Of a stretch of 64,000 bases of DNA, positions 16,859 through 24,989 are shown in pieces. Positions within the stretch are counted from its first letter, which is position 1. Every line of letters begins with the position of its first letter. The position numbers and the translations under genes were made by a program. The DNA comes from Clostridia bacterium (lineage in GTDB: Bacteria > Bacillota > Clostridia > Oscillospirales > CAG-272), in contig JAFUNJ010000009.1 of assembly GCA_017482355.1 (NCBI GenBank), positions 62,001 to 126,000 of the forward strand, given 5' to 3'. The notes below the pieces were generated by a model. It made no database searches and was not told the origin of the DNA. It saw nothing but the letters and a program-made list of their open reading frames with translations.

Positions 16859-16887
16859 AAAAACACCGCCGCGGCGGTGTTTTTTTT
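16859..16887 (-). terminator. Terminator after the ABC-2 permease
   Basis: ACACCGCCGCGGCGGTGT is a perfect palindrome flanked by A and T tracts, so it can work in both directions. It lies directly after the permease stop at 16890. Confidence 0.85.
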
Positions 16888-16889
16888 GA

Positions 16890-17783
16890 TCATTTCTTTT
16901 TCGCTTTTTTCTTGCAAAGGAGCACGTATACCGTCGTGAGGACTATGACCGAACCTATGAGGATCGCGAACATTGTACCCTCGTTCAGGTTATGTCCGAA
17001 AAATTCAGGTTTTGCGTCGAATGCGGTTTTTAATCCTTCGATGGCTTCGCTTGGAATTTTGCCGTCGAGCTCCTTATAGACACCCTGCATGAGATGCAGG
17101 TGGAGGAGCGATGTGCCGTAGGTTCCGGGGAGCAGGGAAATGAAGGTTCCTATTGCGGGGGCAAATTCCGAGATCGGCATATACGCTCCGCAGATGAAGC
17201 CGTAGACTGAGCTTACTATCGTGCCGACAGCGGAGATCTGTCCTTGCGTTGAAAGGAAACGGTTTATTATCGAGGAAAGCGACGTGCCGAAAAGGACGAG
17301 AAGAACGGTATCGAATACCGTCATTATTGCGTCGTAAGCCGAGAGATACCAGCCGCTGAACGCCATTATGATAAAGCAGATTACGAGCGCGACGAGGCAT
17401 ATTATCAGAGTAGATATAGCCGACGCTATGTAGTAGGAGAGCGACAGCACCGTCGGGGAGACGGGCGAAACGTCGATGTCGGAACGGCTGCCGTTTACCT
17501 TGTCGGATACCATCAGCAGATTTGAGCAGAACGAGATCGTTACGGTACAGACGCCGAGGAGCGACGAGAAGAGCCAGCCGTGCACAAAAGCGTTTTCGAG
17601 CGATTTTGCAACAGTTACTCCCTCGGGGATTGCCGAGACGAACGCGTCGCGGTAGACCTCGCCGAGGAAAGTGATGAAGAGCATTATGAGGATAAGCGGT
17701 GTTACGAGGGAGGTGAAGAACGCTCCCTTATCGTTGAAGAAGAGCTTTACGTTTCTTCTTATAAGTGCGCGTAGGGTTTTCAT
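16890..17783 (-). CDS. ABC-2 type permease, drug/polyketide exporter-like
   Basis: 297 aa with six hydrophobic segments: one at about 25-40, a long extracellular loop (about 45-70), then five more. ALIRRNVKLFFNDKGAFFTSLVTP at the N-terminus is typical of DrrB/YadH-type ABC-2 permeases, and the C-terminus is a poly-Lys tail (CKKKAKKK). It works with the ATPase encoded upstream at 17907. A 123-bp gap containing a strong hairpin separates the two genes, unusual for a pair that should be made in equal amounts. Substrate unknown. Confidence 0.82.
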   Translation of the reverse strand: MKTLRALIRRNVKLFFNDKGAFFTSLVTPLILIMLFITFLGEVYRDAFVSAIPEGVTVAKSLENAFVHGWLFSSLLGVCTVTISFCSNLLMVSDKVNGSRSDIDVSPVSPTVLSLSYYIASAISTLIICLVALVICFIIMAFSGWYLSAYDAIMTVFDTVLLVLFGTSLSSIINRFLSTQGQISAVGTIVSSVYGFICGAYMPISEFAPAIGTFISLLPGTYGTSLLHLHLMQGVYKELDGKIPSEAIEGLKTAFDAKPEFFGHNLNEGTMFAILIGSVIVLTTVYVLLCKKKAKKK

Positions 17784-17844
17784 TACATGATGTCTCCGTT
17801 AGAAATGAAATTGTTATAAAAGATAAAAAATTTCGGGACGAAAG

Positions 17845-17870
17845 CTTGCCTTCCCCTTGGGGAAGGCAAG
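17845..17870. repeat. Solo palindrome related to the intergenic repeat family
   Basis: CTTGCCTTCCCC-TT-GGGGAAGGCAAG is a perfect 12-bp inverted repeat between ATPase and permease genes. It resembles one end of the four longer palindromic elements in the window, without the rest. In the mRNA it forms a stable hairpin without a T-tract. Confidence 0.65.
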
Positions 17871-17906
17871 AGGGCGTTTCATCTCGTTTGTTAAGCGGCT
17901 AATATA

Positions 17907-18809
17907 TTATGCGTTCAGCGTTTTTCCCGTTACGGCAAGGAATACGTCGTCCATTTTGCCCTTCGTCAGCTCGTAATCGCGGAACACGTGGGGCGCTTTT
18001 GTTATAAGCGCGGTAGCGTCTGCGGTCTTTTTCAGGGTGAGGGCAAATCCGTCGTGAGTTTTATTATACGGAATGCCGAGCGACTTTACTTCGTCCTCGG
18101 TGACCGAATATAGCGTCAGAGTATCGGATGCGTAGCGGTTTTTCAGCTCAAGCGGAGAGCCCTCGGCGGATATTTTTCCCGCATCGAGAATGACTACGTT
18201 ATCCGCTTCTGCGGCTTCCTCCATATAATGCGTGGTCAGAAATACCGTGATCTTTTCGCTTTTGCGCAGGTCGTTTATGACTGCCCAGACCGTCTGTCTC
18301 GTTTGCGGGTCAAGACCTGTCGTCGGCTCGTCGAGAATGAGTATCTCGGGGCTGTGCAGCAGTGCGCGTGCGATGTCTATACGGCGTCTCTGTCCGCCCG
18401 AAAGCTTTCCGACGGGGTGGCGGAGAATTTCTTTGAGATCGAGAAGCTCGGTGAGCTCACCGAGACGGTTTTCGAACTGTTTTCCCGTTATTCCGTAGAG
18501 CGCGGCACGGCTACGCAGATTTTCGTATACCGAAAGGGGCTTATCGAGAGCCGAGTTCTGAAATACGACGCCGAGACGCGACTTTATCTCGTCGGGCTTT
18601 TCTTCGATTTTTATGCCGTCGATAAGTACCTCACCGCTATCCTTTTTAAGCGAGCCGCAGATGACGGAGATCGTGGTGCTTTTTCCTGCGCCGTTAAGAC
18701 CGAGAAAGGCGAAAAGCTCGCCTTTTTTGACCGAGAACGATATTCCGTCGACGGCTTTGACGGAGCCGAAATGCTTTTTCAGGTCGGTAATTTCAATGAT
18801 GTTTTCCAT
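17907..18809 (-). CDS. ABC transporter ATP-binding protein, DrrA-like
   Basis: 300 aa. Walker A GLNGAGKST (about residue 38), Q-loop VFQNSALDKPLSV, signature LSGGQRRR (about 140), Walker B ILILDEPT and switch His in TTHYMEEA, followed by a C-terminal domain of about 80 residues. This is the DrrA/CcmA-type ATPase of ABC-2 exporters. Its ATG lies 1 bp after the stop of the GNAT gene, with AGGAAG as ribosome site, so acetyltransferase and ATPase are co-translated. The permease follows after a hairpin. Confidence 0.9.
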   Translation of the reverse strand: MENIIEITDLKKHFGSVKAVDGISFSVKKGELFAFLGLNGAGKSTTISVICGSLKKDSGEVLIDGIKIEEKPDEIKSRLGVVFQNSALDKPLSVYENLRSRAALYGITGKQFENRLGELTELLDLKEILRHPVGKLSGGQRRRIDIARALLHSPEILILDEPTTGLDPQTRQTVWAVINDLRKSEKITVFLTTHYMEEAAEADNVVILDAGKISAEGSPLELKNRYASDTLTLYSVTEDEVKSLGIPYNKTHDGFALTLKKTADATALITKAPHVFRDYELTKGKMDDVFLAVTGKTLNA

Positions 18810-18810
18810 G

Positions 18811-19371
18811 TTACTTCCTCAAATTGAATATTGCGCATTCCTTTTTCGGAACGTCGTTTTTTGTATATTCGTATATTTTTCCGTCGGGGATGAAGCCGAG
18901 GGAGAGGTACATTTTGTTCGAGATAGGATTATTCTCGTCCGCAAGGACGGTCGGTATCAGACCTCTGCCGATAAGCAGCTCGGAAAGCGAAGAAACGAGT
19001 GCGCCTGCGTATCCGTGACCGCGCTTTTCGGGAGATGTGTAGACTGTATTTATCCTTGCGTATTTCTTGCCGACAAACGCTATTCGCGCGATCGCGCAAA
19101 TGCCGCTGTCGTCCCAAATGTACAGCCCGTTTTCGCCGTCCGAGAAGGAGTTTATCTCCTCCTCGCTCACCGAAAGACCTAGCGATGATGCCATTGATGA
19201 AAGCAGACTTTTTGCCTCCGGGCACTTATCGGCAAGCAACATTTTTCCGTTTGCGGTCTTCTTTATAAGCTTGTCGCAGCGGTAGAGGGTGTAGGTTTTG
19301 AGCGTGTGATCCGACAGGTCAAGCTTTGCGTCGGAAATTATTATATTTTCGTTGTAGTTTTCGTTTTTCAT
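18811..19371 (-). CDS. GNAT-family N-acetyltransferase
   Basis: 186 aa from the ATG at 19371. An upstream in-frame ATG would place its first codons inside the promoter and is rejected. The C-terminal half is a GNAT fold with INTVYTSPEKRGHGYAGALVSSL, the acetyl-CoA pyrophosphate-binding motif (RGHGYA), then NPISNKMYLSLGF. The N-terminal half is divergent, as in two-domain GNATs (DUF4081-type). It heads an operon with an ABC-2 exporter, so it may acetylate the exported compound or confer resistance. No substrate can be named. The promoter -10 ends only nine bases before this ATG, so the mRNA leader would be almost absent. Confidence 0.8.
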   Translation of the reverse strand: MKNENYNENIIISDAKLDLSDHTLKTYTLYRCDKLIKKTANGKMLLADKCPEAKSLLSSMASSLGLSVSEEEINSFSDGENGLYIWDDSGICAIARIAFVGKKYARINTVYTSPEKRGHGYAGALVSSLSELLIGRGLIPTVLADENNPISNKMYLSLGFIPDGKIYEYTKNDVPKKECAIFNLRK

Positions 19372-19380
19372 GGCATCTAC

Positions 19381-19409
19381 ATTATACCACTCGTCCAACG
19401 CCGTGTCAA
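19381..19409 (-). promoter_or_regulatory. Sigma-A promoter of the GNAT-ABC operon
   Basis: Minus strand TTGACA (19404-19409), 17 bp, TATAAT (19381-19386). Divergent from the promoter at 19422-19450. Confidence 0.85.
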
Positions 19410-19421
19410 TGACCGAACTCC

Positions 19422-19450
19422 TTGACTTTTTTGCCGAACGGGGGTATAAT
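19422..19450 (+). promoter_or_regulatory. Sigma-A promoter upstream of dxs
   Basis: TTGACT, 17 bp, TATAAT (19445-19450). It is back-to-back with the GNAT promoter. Transcripts would pass through the palindromic repeat at 19481-19612 before dxs. Confidence 0.8.
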
Positions 19451-19480
19451 TAAAAAAACTCATGGCGGTACAACTGTATG

Positions 19481-19612
19481 GCTCCCTTGTGTAAAGGGAG
19501 CTGTCTGCGGAGCAGACTGAGGGATTGTTATCAAATAATTTTTTCCTTCGCAATCCAATCCCTCCGGCATTTACCTTTCGGCAAATGCCACCTTCCTTTG
19601 CACAAGGGAGGC
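19481..19612. repeat. Palindromic intergenic repeat, copy 1 (dxs leader)
   Basis: The ends CTCCCTTGTGTAAAGGGAG (19482-19500) and CTTCCTTTGCACAAGGGAG (19592-19610) are inverted repeats with two mismatches. Inside are CTGTCTGC-GGA-GCAGACTG and GGCATTT/AAATGCC hairpins and paired AGGGATTG/CAATCCCT blocks. Same layout as the copies at 29597, 45630 and 48418. It lies between promoter and start of dxs. Confidence 0.8.
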
Positions 19613-19655
19613 TTGGCTCGACCGATACGGCTACTACGTGAAAGGAGGTAACGGT

Positions 19656-21476
19656 ATGGAAAAATATCCGCTTATAGCACGCGCAGAAAACGGTGCCGAG
19701 CTTAAAAAAATGAACAAGGACGAGCTCCTCCCGCTTTGCTCAGAGATAAGAGAGTTTCTTATCGAAAAGGTGACCGAGCACGGCGGACATCTCGGCTCCA
19801 ATCTCGGTGTCGTTGAGCTTACCGTTGCGCTCCACAGGGCGTTTGATTTCCCGAACGATCATTTGATCTTTGATGTCGGTCATCAGTCATATACTCATAA
19901 GATACTGACGGGTAGACGCGAGGGCTTCGACAAGCTCCGTCAGCGCGGCGGGATGTCGGGCTTTACGAAGCGCGAGGAAAGTGAATTTGACTGCTTCGGT
20001 GCAGGTCATAGCAGCACGTCGGTCTCTGCCGCGATCGGCTTTGCGGAAGCCGAGAGAATGAACGGAAGCGATAAGTATACCGTTGCCGTTCTCGGCGACG
20101 GTGCATTTACGGGCGGAATGGTACACGAGGCGCTGAACAACTGCCGACGCGACCTGAAGCTCATTATTATTCTTAACGAAAACGAGATGTCTATCTCGAA
20201 AAACACGGGTGCGTTCGCTTCGCTTATCTCGAAGATCCGCGCGTCGAAAAACTATTATAGAAACAAAAGACGAACCGTTAAGATCATAAAAAGGATACCG
20301 CTTATCGGCAAGGGGCTTTTCGCTCTGATCAAGAAGATAAAAAAGGGCTTCAAGAACAAGCTTTACAAGAGTAACTATTTTGAGGATCTGGGTCTATACT
20401 ATCTCGGTCCTGCCGACGGAAACGATATGACGAAGGTAGAGCGACTTTTAAGTGAAGCAAAGAACGCTTCGCAGAGCACGGTCATTCATCTGCGCACCGT
20501 CAAAGGCAGGGGATATATGCCTGCCGAGAAGGATCCGGGCGCGTTCCACAGCGTTTCGCCAAAGGATACTGAAAAGGTCAAGAATTTCTCGTCTCGGATG
20601 GGCGAGGTGCTGACCGAGCTTGCGTCGGAAAACGAAAAGATCTGTGCAGTTACTGCTGCAATGGCTTCGGGAACAGGGCTTGTCGGCTTTCAGAAGGCGC
20701 ATAGCGACAGATTCTTTGATGTCGGAATTGCCGAGGAGCACGCGCTGACCTTCTGCGCGGGACTTGCTGCGAACGACTACAAGCCGTATTTTGCGGTTTA
20801 TTCGTCGTTTTTGCAGAGGGGCTACGACAACCTTATTCACGATATTGCGCTCCAAAATCTTCCCGTCACCGTTCTTGTCGACCGTGCGGGAATAAGCGAG
20901 GGCGACGGTGCAACGCACCACGGGATCTTCGACGTTTCGTTCCTTATGCAGATACCGAATATGTCTGTCTTTGCTCCGGCTTCCTTTAAGTCGCTTGAGA
21001 GAATAATGAAAATCACGCAGGGGTCGTCATCCCCCGTTGCGATAAGGTATTCAAACTGCGGTGATATTAAAGAATTTACGGACTTTGTGCCTGTTTCGGA
21101 TTTCGTTTATAAGAACTTCGAAAACGAGTGCGAGACCGTCATAATTACATACGGAAGGATAGTTTCCGAAGCCGTAAAGGCGGCGTCTAAGTTGCCGTCA
21201 TGCGGAGTTATTCTCATTGAACGGCTGAAGCCGATATGCGACGCTTTGGAGAGCATTCTGCCGAAGGGCGTGAAAAACGTTATCTTCCTTGAAGAGGGCA
21301 TCAAAAACGGCGGCACGGGAATGGTGCTCGGGCAGGATATTTCGCTTCCCGATGATTGCCGTTATATCCACCTTGCGATAGACGACGTGTTCGACACGCC
21401 GCTATCTACAGGGAATATATATTCCGATTTCGGCATCGGTGCCGACGATATAATCGGTGCTATAAAGAATAAATAA
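19656..21476 (+). CDS. dxs: 1-deoxy-D-xylulose-5-phosphate synthase
   Basis: 606 aa. Condenses pyruvate and glyceraldehyde-3-phosphate with thiamine diphosphate, first step of the MEP isoprenoid pathway (also feeding thiamine and pyridoxal). Seen: GHQSYTHKILTGR (substrate His), the ThDP motif GDGAFTGGMVHEALNN (about residue 145), a basic linker rich in Lys/Arg (about 195-235), the second domain with DVGIAEEHALTFCAGLA and the DRAGISEGDGATHHGIFD loop, then the C-terminal transketolase domain. The ATG follows AAAGGAGG; a start 18 bases upstream lacks a site. Single-gene unit with its own terminator, and its leader holds a palindromic repeat. Confidence 0.95.
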   Translation: MEKYPLIARAENGAELKKMNKDELLPLCSEIREFLIEKVTEHGGHLGSNLGVVELTVALHRAFDFPNDHLIFDVGHQSYTHKILTGRREGFDKLRQRGGMSGFTKREESEFDCFGAGHSSTSVSAAIGFAEAERMNGSDKYTVAVLGDGAFTGGMVHEALNNCRRDLKLIIILNENEMSISKNTGAFASLISKIRASKNYYRNKRRTVKIIKRIPLIGKGLFALIKKIKKGFKNKLYKSNYFEDLGLYYLGPADGNDMTKVERLLSEAKNASQSTVIHLRTVKGRGYMPAEKDPGAFHSVSPKDTEKVKNFSSRMGEVLTELASENEKICAVTAAMASGTGLVGFQKAHSDRFFDVGIAEEHALTFCAGLAANDYKPYFAVYSSFLQRGYDNLIHDIALQNLPVTVLVDRAGISEGDGATHHGIFDVSFLMQIPNMSVFAPASFKSLERIMKITQGSSSPVAIRYSNCGDIKEFTDFVPVSDFVYKNFENECETVIITYGRIVSEAVKAASKLPSCGVILIERLKPICDALESILPKGVKNVIFLEEGIKNGGTGMVLGQDISLPDDCRYIHLAIDDVFDTPLSTGNIYSDFGIGADDIIGAIKNK

Positions 21477-21481
21477 AAATT

Positions 21482-21504
21482 GGACGGCGACAGCCGTCCT
21501 TTTT
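21482..21504 (+). terminator. Terminator of dxs
   Basis: GGACGGC, loop GACA, GCCGTCC, then TTTTTC. Confidence 0.88.
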
Positions 21505-21515
21505 CTTTGTTTTGC

Positions 21516-21544
21516 TTGACTTTTATTATAATGTATGGTATTAT
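21516..21544 (+). promoter_or_regulatory. Sigma-A promoter of the Dlt-like operon
   Basis: TTGACT, 17 bp, TATTAT (21539-21544). Gives a leader of about 45 nt before the GTG start at 21596. Confidence 0.75.
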
Positions 21545-21595
21545 ACAATGGGCGTTTGGGCACCCGTGTTAAAATGGACTTATGGAGGATCAAAA

Positions 21596-23128
21596 GTGTC
21601 TTCAGAGAGAATACATAACGTTTTGGCTTATTTACGCAATATCGTACCAAAAAAACCGAATAAGATCGCTTTTTCCGACGGCGAGCTTTCCCTTACCTTT
21701 TCGGACGTTTACGACCGTGCCTGCCGCATCGGCTCGTACCTGAACGAAAACGGGATCTATAAGCGCCCCGTCGTTGTCTTTATGAGAAAATCGCCGCGCG
21801 AGGTAACTGCCTTCTTCGGAGTTATCAGCGGCGGATGCTTCTACGTTCCGATCGACGAGGAAATGCCCCGTGACCGTATTCAGCTAATACTGAATAACGT
21901 GTGCTCGCCTCTCGTTATCTGCGACGAGGACACTCTGCCCGTTGCGTCGAATTTTGACGTTTCGGACGGAAAGGTCGTCCTTTACGATGAGCTTCTTACT
22001 ACCGAGCCGAATTATGAGGCGATCGACAGTATCTATGCGCGTTCGCTCGACATTGATCCGATATACATAGTTTTCACCTCCGGCTCAACTGGCATCCCTA
22101 AGGGCGTTGCCGCCTGTCACCGCTCGGTAATAGATTACATCGAGCAGCTTTCCGAGGTGCTTTCGTTTAGTGAAAGCACGGTGTTCGGAAATCAGACGCC
22201 GCTCTACTTCGACGCTTGTCTTAAAGAGCTTTACCCGACGCTCAAATTCGGCGCGACGACGTATCTTATCCCGAAAACACTCTTCTCGCAGCCGATAGCA
22301 CTTCTTGAATATCTTAATAAGCATAAGATAAACACCGTTTGCTGGGTCGTTTCGGCTCTTACTATGGTAAGCGCGTTCGGCACCTTTGATATTATCAAGC
22401 CGGAGTATCTGCATACCGTTGCCTTCGGCTCCGAGGTGTTCCCGATAAAGCAGTTCCGACTCTGGAGAAACGCGCTTCCGAACGCCTCCTTTACGAACCT
22501 TTACGGTCCGACGGAGGGCACGGGAATGTGCTGCTTCTATCACGCAGACAGAGACTTTGAGGACGGCGAGGCGATCCCGATAGGTAAACCGTTCCGCAAC
22601 CGCGAGATACTTCTTCTTACCGACGAAAATAAGCTTGCCGAGCAGGGACAGGAGGGCGAGATTTGCATCCGCGGAACAGCCGTTACTCTCGGATATTATA
22701 ATGACCCCGAGCGCACCTCAAAGGCGTTTGTACAGAATCCGCTTAACAGCGCCTATCCCGAAATCATTTACAAGACGGGTGATATGGGTAAGCTTAACGA
22801 GCGAGGAGAGCTTGTCTTCGTTTCGCGCCGCGACTATCAGATAAAGCATATGGGACACCGTATCGAGCTTGGCGAGATCGAGGTCAGCGCGAATATGATA
22901 GATGCTGTACAAATGGCTGCTTGCATTTACGACAAGGTGAAGGGAAAGATCGTTCTCTTCTACGTCGGTACCTGTACCGAAAAGGAGCTTACGGTCGCTC
23001 TTAAGGAGCGCCTGCCGCGCTATATGATACCGAACAAGCTCATCCGTCTTGAAACGATGCCACTGACGGCAAACGGAAAGCTCAACCGCGTTGAGCTGAA
23101 AAATAACTTCGAAAATAATATTTACTGA
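21596..23128 (+). CDS. DltA-like amino acid adenylating enzyme (stand-alone A domain)
   Basis: 510 aa. GTG start chosen because GGAGGATCAAAA precedes it; upstream ATGs overlap the promoter. Adenylation motifs: FTSGSTGIPKG (P-loop), YFDACLKELYP with D206, NLYGPTEGTG, YKTGDMG, RRDYQIKHMGHRIELGEIE, and the final Lys in TANGKLNRVE. It should activate an amino acid with ATP and load it onto the carrier protein encoded next. D206 aligns with Asp197 of Bacillus DltA (amino-group contact). G278 in FGSEVFP aligns with Cys269, which in DltA contributes to D-Ala selection, so the substrate may not be D-Ala. First gene of a seven-gene operon. Confidence 0.85.
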   Translation: MSSERIHNVLAYLRNIVPKKPNKIAFSDGELSLTFSDVYDRACRIGSYLNENGIYKRPVVVFMRKSPREVTAFFGVISGGCFYVPIDEEMPRDRIQLILNNVCSPLVICDEDTLPVASNFDVSDGKVVLYDELLTTEPNYEAIDSIYARSLDIDPIYIVFTSGSTGIPKGVAACHRSVIDYIEQLSEVLSFSESTVFGNQTPLYFDACLKELYPTLKFGATTYLIPKTLFSQPIALLEYLNKHKINTVCWVVSALTMVSAFGTFDIIKPEYLHTVAFGSEVFPIKQFRLWRNALPNASFTNLYGPTEGTGMCCFYHADRDFEDGEAIPIGKPFRNREILLLTDENKLAEQGQEGEICIRGTAVTLGYYNDPERTSKAFVQNPLNSAYPEIIYKTGDMGKLNERGELVFVSRRDYQIKHMGHRIELGEIEVSANMIDAVQMAACIYDKVKGKIVLFYVGTCTEKELTVALKERLPRYMIPNKLIRLETMPLTANGKLNRVELKNNFENNIY

Positions 23129-23142
23129 AAAGGAATTTAAAC

Positions 23143-23373
23143 ATGGAAAAGCTTCTTGAAATCCTTACCGATCTTCACTCTGACGTTGACTTCGAAACCG
23201 AGGAAAACCTCATCGACGACGGAATCCTCGATTCGATGGACATCATCTCGCTCATTACCGAAATAAGCGAGGAGTACGACGTTACCATCACCGCAAAGGA
23301 CATCATTCCCGCAAACTTCAATTCCGCAAAAGCACTTTACGCACTTATCGAGCGCCTTTCCGACGAGGACTGA
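23143..23373 (+). CDS. DltC-like acyl/aminoacyl carrier protein
   Basis: 76 aa, acidic four-helix carrier protein. The phosphopantetheine attachment Ser is S31 in DDGILDSMDII. The surrounding LHSDVDFETEENLIDD and PANFNSAKALYALI are close to DltC, more than to fatty-acid ACP (which has DSLD). It receives the amino acid from the adenylating enzyme 14 bp upstream and should hand it to the MBOAT protein encoded 8 bp downstream. Acts in the cytoplasm and at the inner face of the membrane. Confidence 0.88.
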   Translation: MEKLLEILTDLHSDVDFETEENLIDDGILDSMDIISLITEISEEYDVTITAKDIIPANFNSAKALYALIERLSDED

Positions 23374-23381
23374 TTTAACTA

Positions 23382-24974
23382 ATGCTTTTTACTTCGTATG
23401 AATTTTTGGGATTTTGCGCAGTTCTTTTGCTCCTCTACTACATAATCCCGAAAAAAGCACAGTGGCCCCTGTTACTTGTCGCAAGCTATGCGTTCTATTT
23501 TATAGCGGGACCGCAGTTCATTCCCTTTATCGCGGCGACGACCTTGACTGTTTATCTCACTGCCCGCGTTATGCAGAGCATCGCGGATAAGCAGAGCGCC
23601 TTTCTTAAAGCCCACAAGGAAGAGCTGTCAAAGGAAGAAAAGAAGATATTTAAGGACAAGCAGAAGAGAAAAAAGCTCTTTTGGTTTGTCCTTTGTCTGC
23701 TTCTTAATCTCGGTATTCTCGCTACTGTAAAATACGCTAATTTCTTCATCGGAAACATCAATTCCGCGCTGATCTCGTTCGGCTCAAAGAGCGTTCTTTC
23801 CTTTGTGAACGTGATAGTTCCGCTCGGAATATCCTTCTACACCTTCCAGTCGATAGGTTACCTCATCGACGTTTACCGCGGAACGGTGACGGCGGAGAAG
23901 AACGTGTTCAAGTACGCTCTTTTCGTGTCGTTCTTCCCCCAGCTCGTTCAGGGTCCTATCGGCAGATACGGACAGATGAGCGAAACTCTTTATACGCCTC
24001 ATAAATTCGACAGCAAGCAGGTCGGATTCGGGCTTGAAAGAGTCCTTTGGGGTTACTTCAAAAAGCTCGTAATTGCAGACCGCCTTTTCGTTGCGGTCAG
24101 CACGATGATAGGCGATCCGTCGACTTATAACGGCGCGTACTCTATCGTCATTATGTTGTTTTACACGGTTCAGCTTTACGCCGACTTTACGGGCGGTATT
24201 GACATAACTATCGGACTTGCCGAAGCGATGGGAATTCGACTCTCCGAAAACTTCGACCGTCCGTACTTCTCAAAGTCGCTGAAGGAATATTGGAGACGCT
24301 GGCACATTTCGATGTGCTCGTGGTTCCGCGATTACCTTTTCTATCCCGTGTCGGTCAGCAAGCCGATGCAGAAGCTGACGAAGTTTACCAAAAAGGTCTT
24401 CGGAAACAACGTCGGAAAGCGCATTCCGGTATATCTTTCGACTGCTATCGTATGGTTCTCGACAGGTATTTGGCACGGCGCAAGCTGGAACTTTATCGTC
24501 TGGGGAATGGCAAACTTCGCCGTTCTTATGATCTCGGAGGAGTTCGAGCCGCTATATAAGAAATTCAACGATAGATTCAAGTTTACGAAGAGCTTCCCGT
24601 ATACGCTCTTCAGAGTCGTCCGTACCTTCGCGCTCGTTTGTGCGCTCAACCTCTTCGATTGCTACGTTTCTATCGCAACGACGGGTAAGATATTCTTCTC
24701 GGCGTTCGGTGCGAGAAACTACCACGTTCTTTTCGACGGCTCGCTTCTTAATCTCGGGCTTACCTCGCTTGATTACATAATTCTTCTCGGCGGAGTTCTC
24801 CTTATGCTCACGGTAAGCTTGCTTCAGAGGAAGGGAAGTGTGCGAGAGCAGATCTTCCGTCTGCCTTATCCCGTGAGATTTGCCCTCTATTACGGACTGT
24901 TCCTTATCATTATCCTTATGGGTGCTTACGGAATCGGATACGATGCAAGCCAGTTTATTTACAACCAATTCTAA
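23382..24974 (+). CDS. MBOAT-family acyltransferase, DltB-like
   Basis: 530 aa, about 11 hydrophobic segments, larger than classical DltB (about 400). Conserved MBOAT features: FFPQLVQGPIGRYGQM (about residue 185), ENFDRPYFSKSLKEYWRRWH (about 285) and the catalytic His in GIWHGASWNFIVWG (about 365). In the dlt pathway DltB moves D-Ala from the carrier across the membrane; the longer form also resembles AlgI, which O-acetylates polysaccharides. The carrier protein next to it favours aminoacyl rather than acetyl transfer. The following gene encodes the expected extracellular SGNH partner. Confidence 0.88.
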   Translation: MLFTSYEFLGFCAVLLLLYYIIPKKAQWPLLLVASYAFYFIAGPQFIPFIAATTLTVYLTARVMQSIADKQSAFLKAHKEELSKEEKKIFKDKQKRKKLFWFVLCLLLNLGILATVKYANFFIGNINSALISFGSKSVLSFVNVIVPLGISFYTFQSIGYLIDVYRGTVTAEKNVFKYALFVSFFPQLVQGPIGRYGQMSETLYTPHKFDSKQVGFGLERVLWGYFKKLVIADRLFVAVSTMIGDPSTYNGAYSIVIMLFYTVQLYADFTGGIDITIGLAEAMGIRLSENFDRPYFSKSLKEYWRRWHISMCSWFRDYLFYPVSVSKPMQKLTKFTKKVFGNNVGKRIPVYLSTAIVWFSTGIWHGASWNFIVWGMANFAVLMISEEFEPLYKKFNDRFKFTKSFPYTLFRVVRTFALVCALNLFDCYVSIATTGKIFFSAFGARNYHVLFDGSLLNLGLTSLDYIILLGGVLLMLTVSLLQRKGSVREQIFRLPYPVRFALYYGLFLIIILMGAYGIGYDASQFIYNQF

Positions 24975-24989
24975 GAAAGATTTTTAACT

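Noticed and set aside
18929-19268. Open frames on both strands inside the GNAT gene
   Set aside because: Arg/Ser-rich shadows of a gene with an acetyl-CoA-binding motif and operon context.
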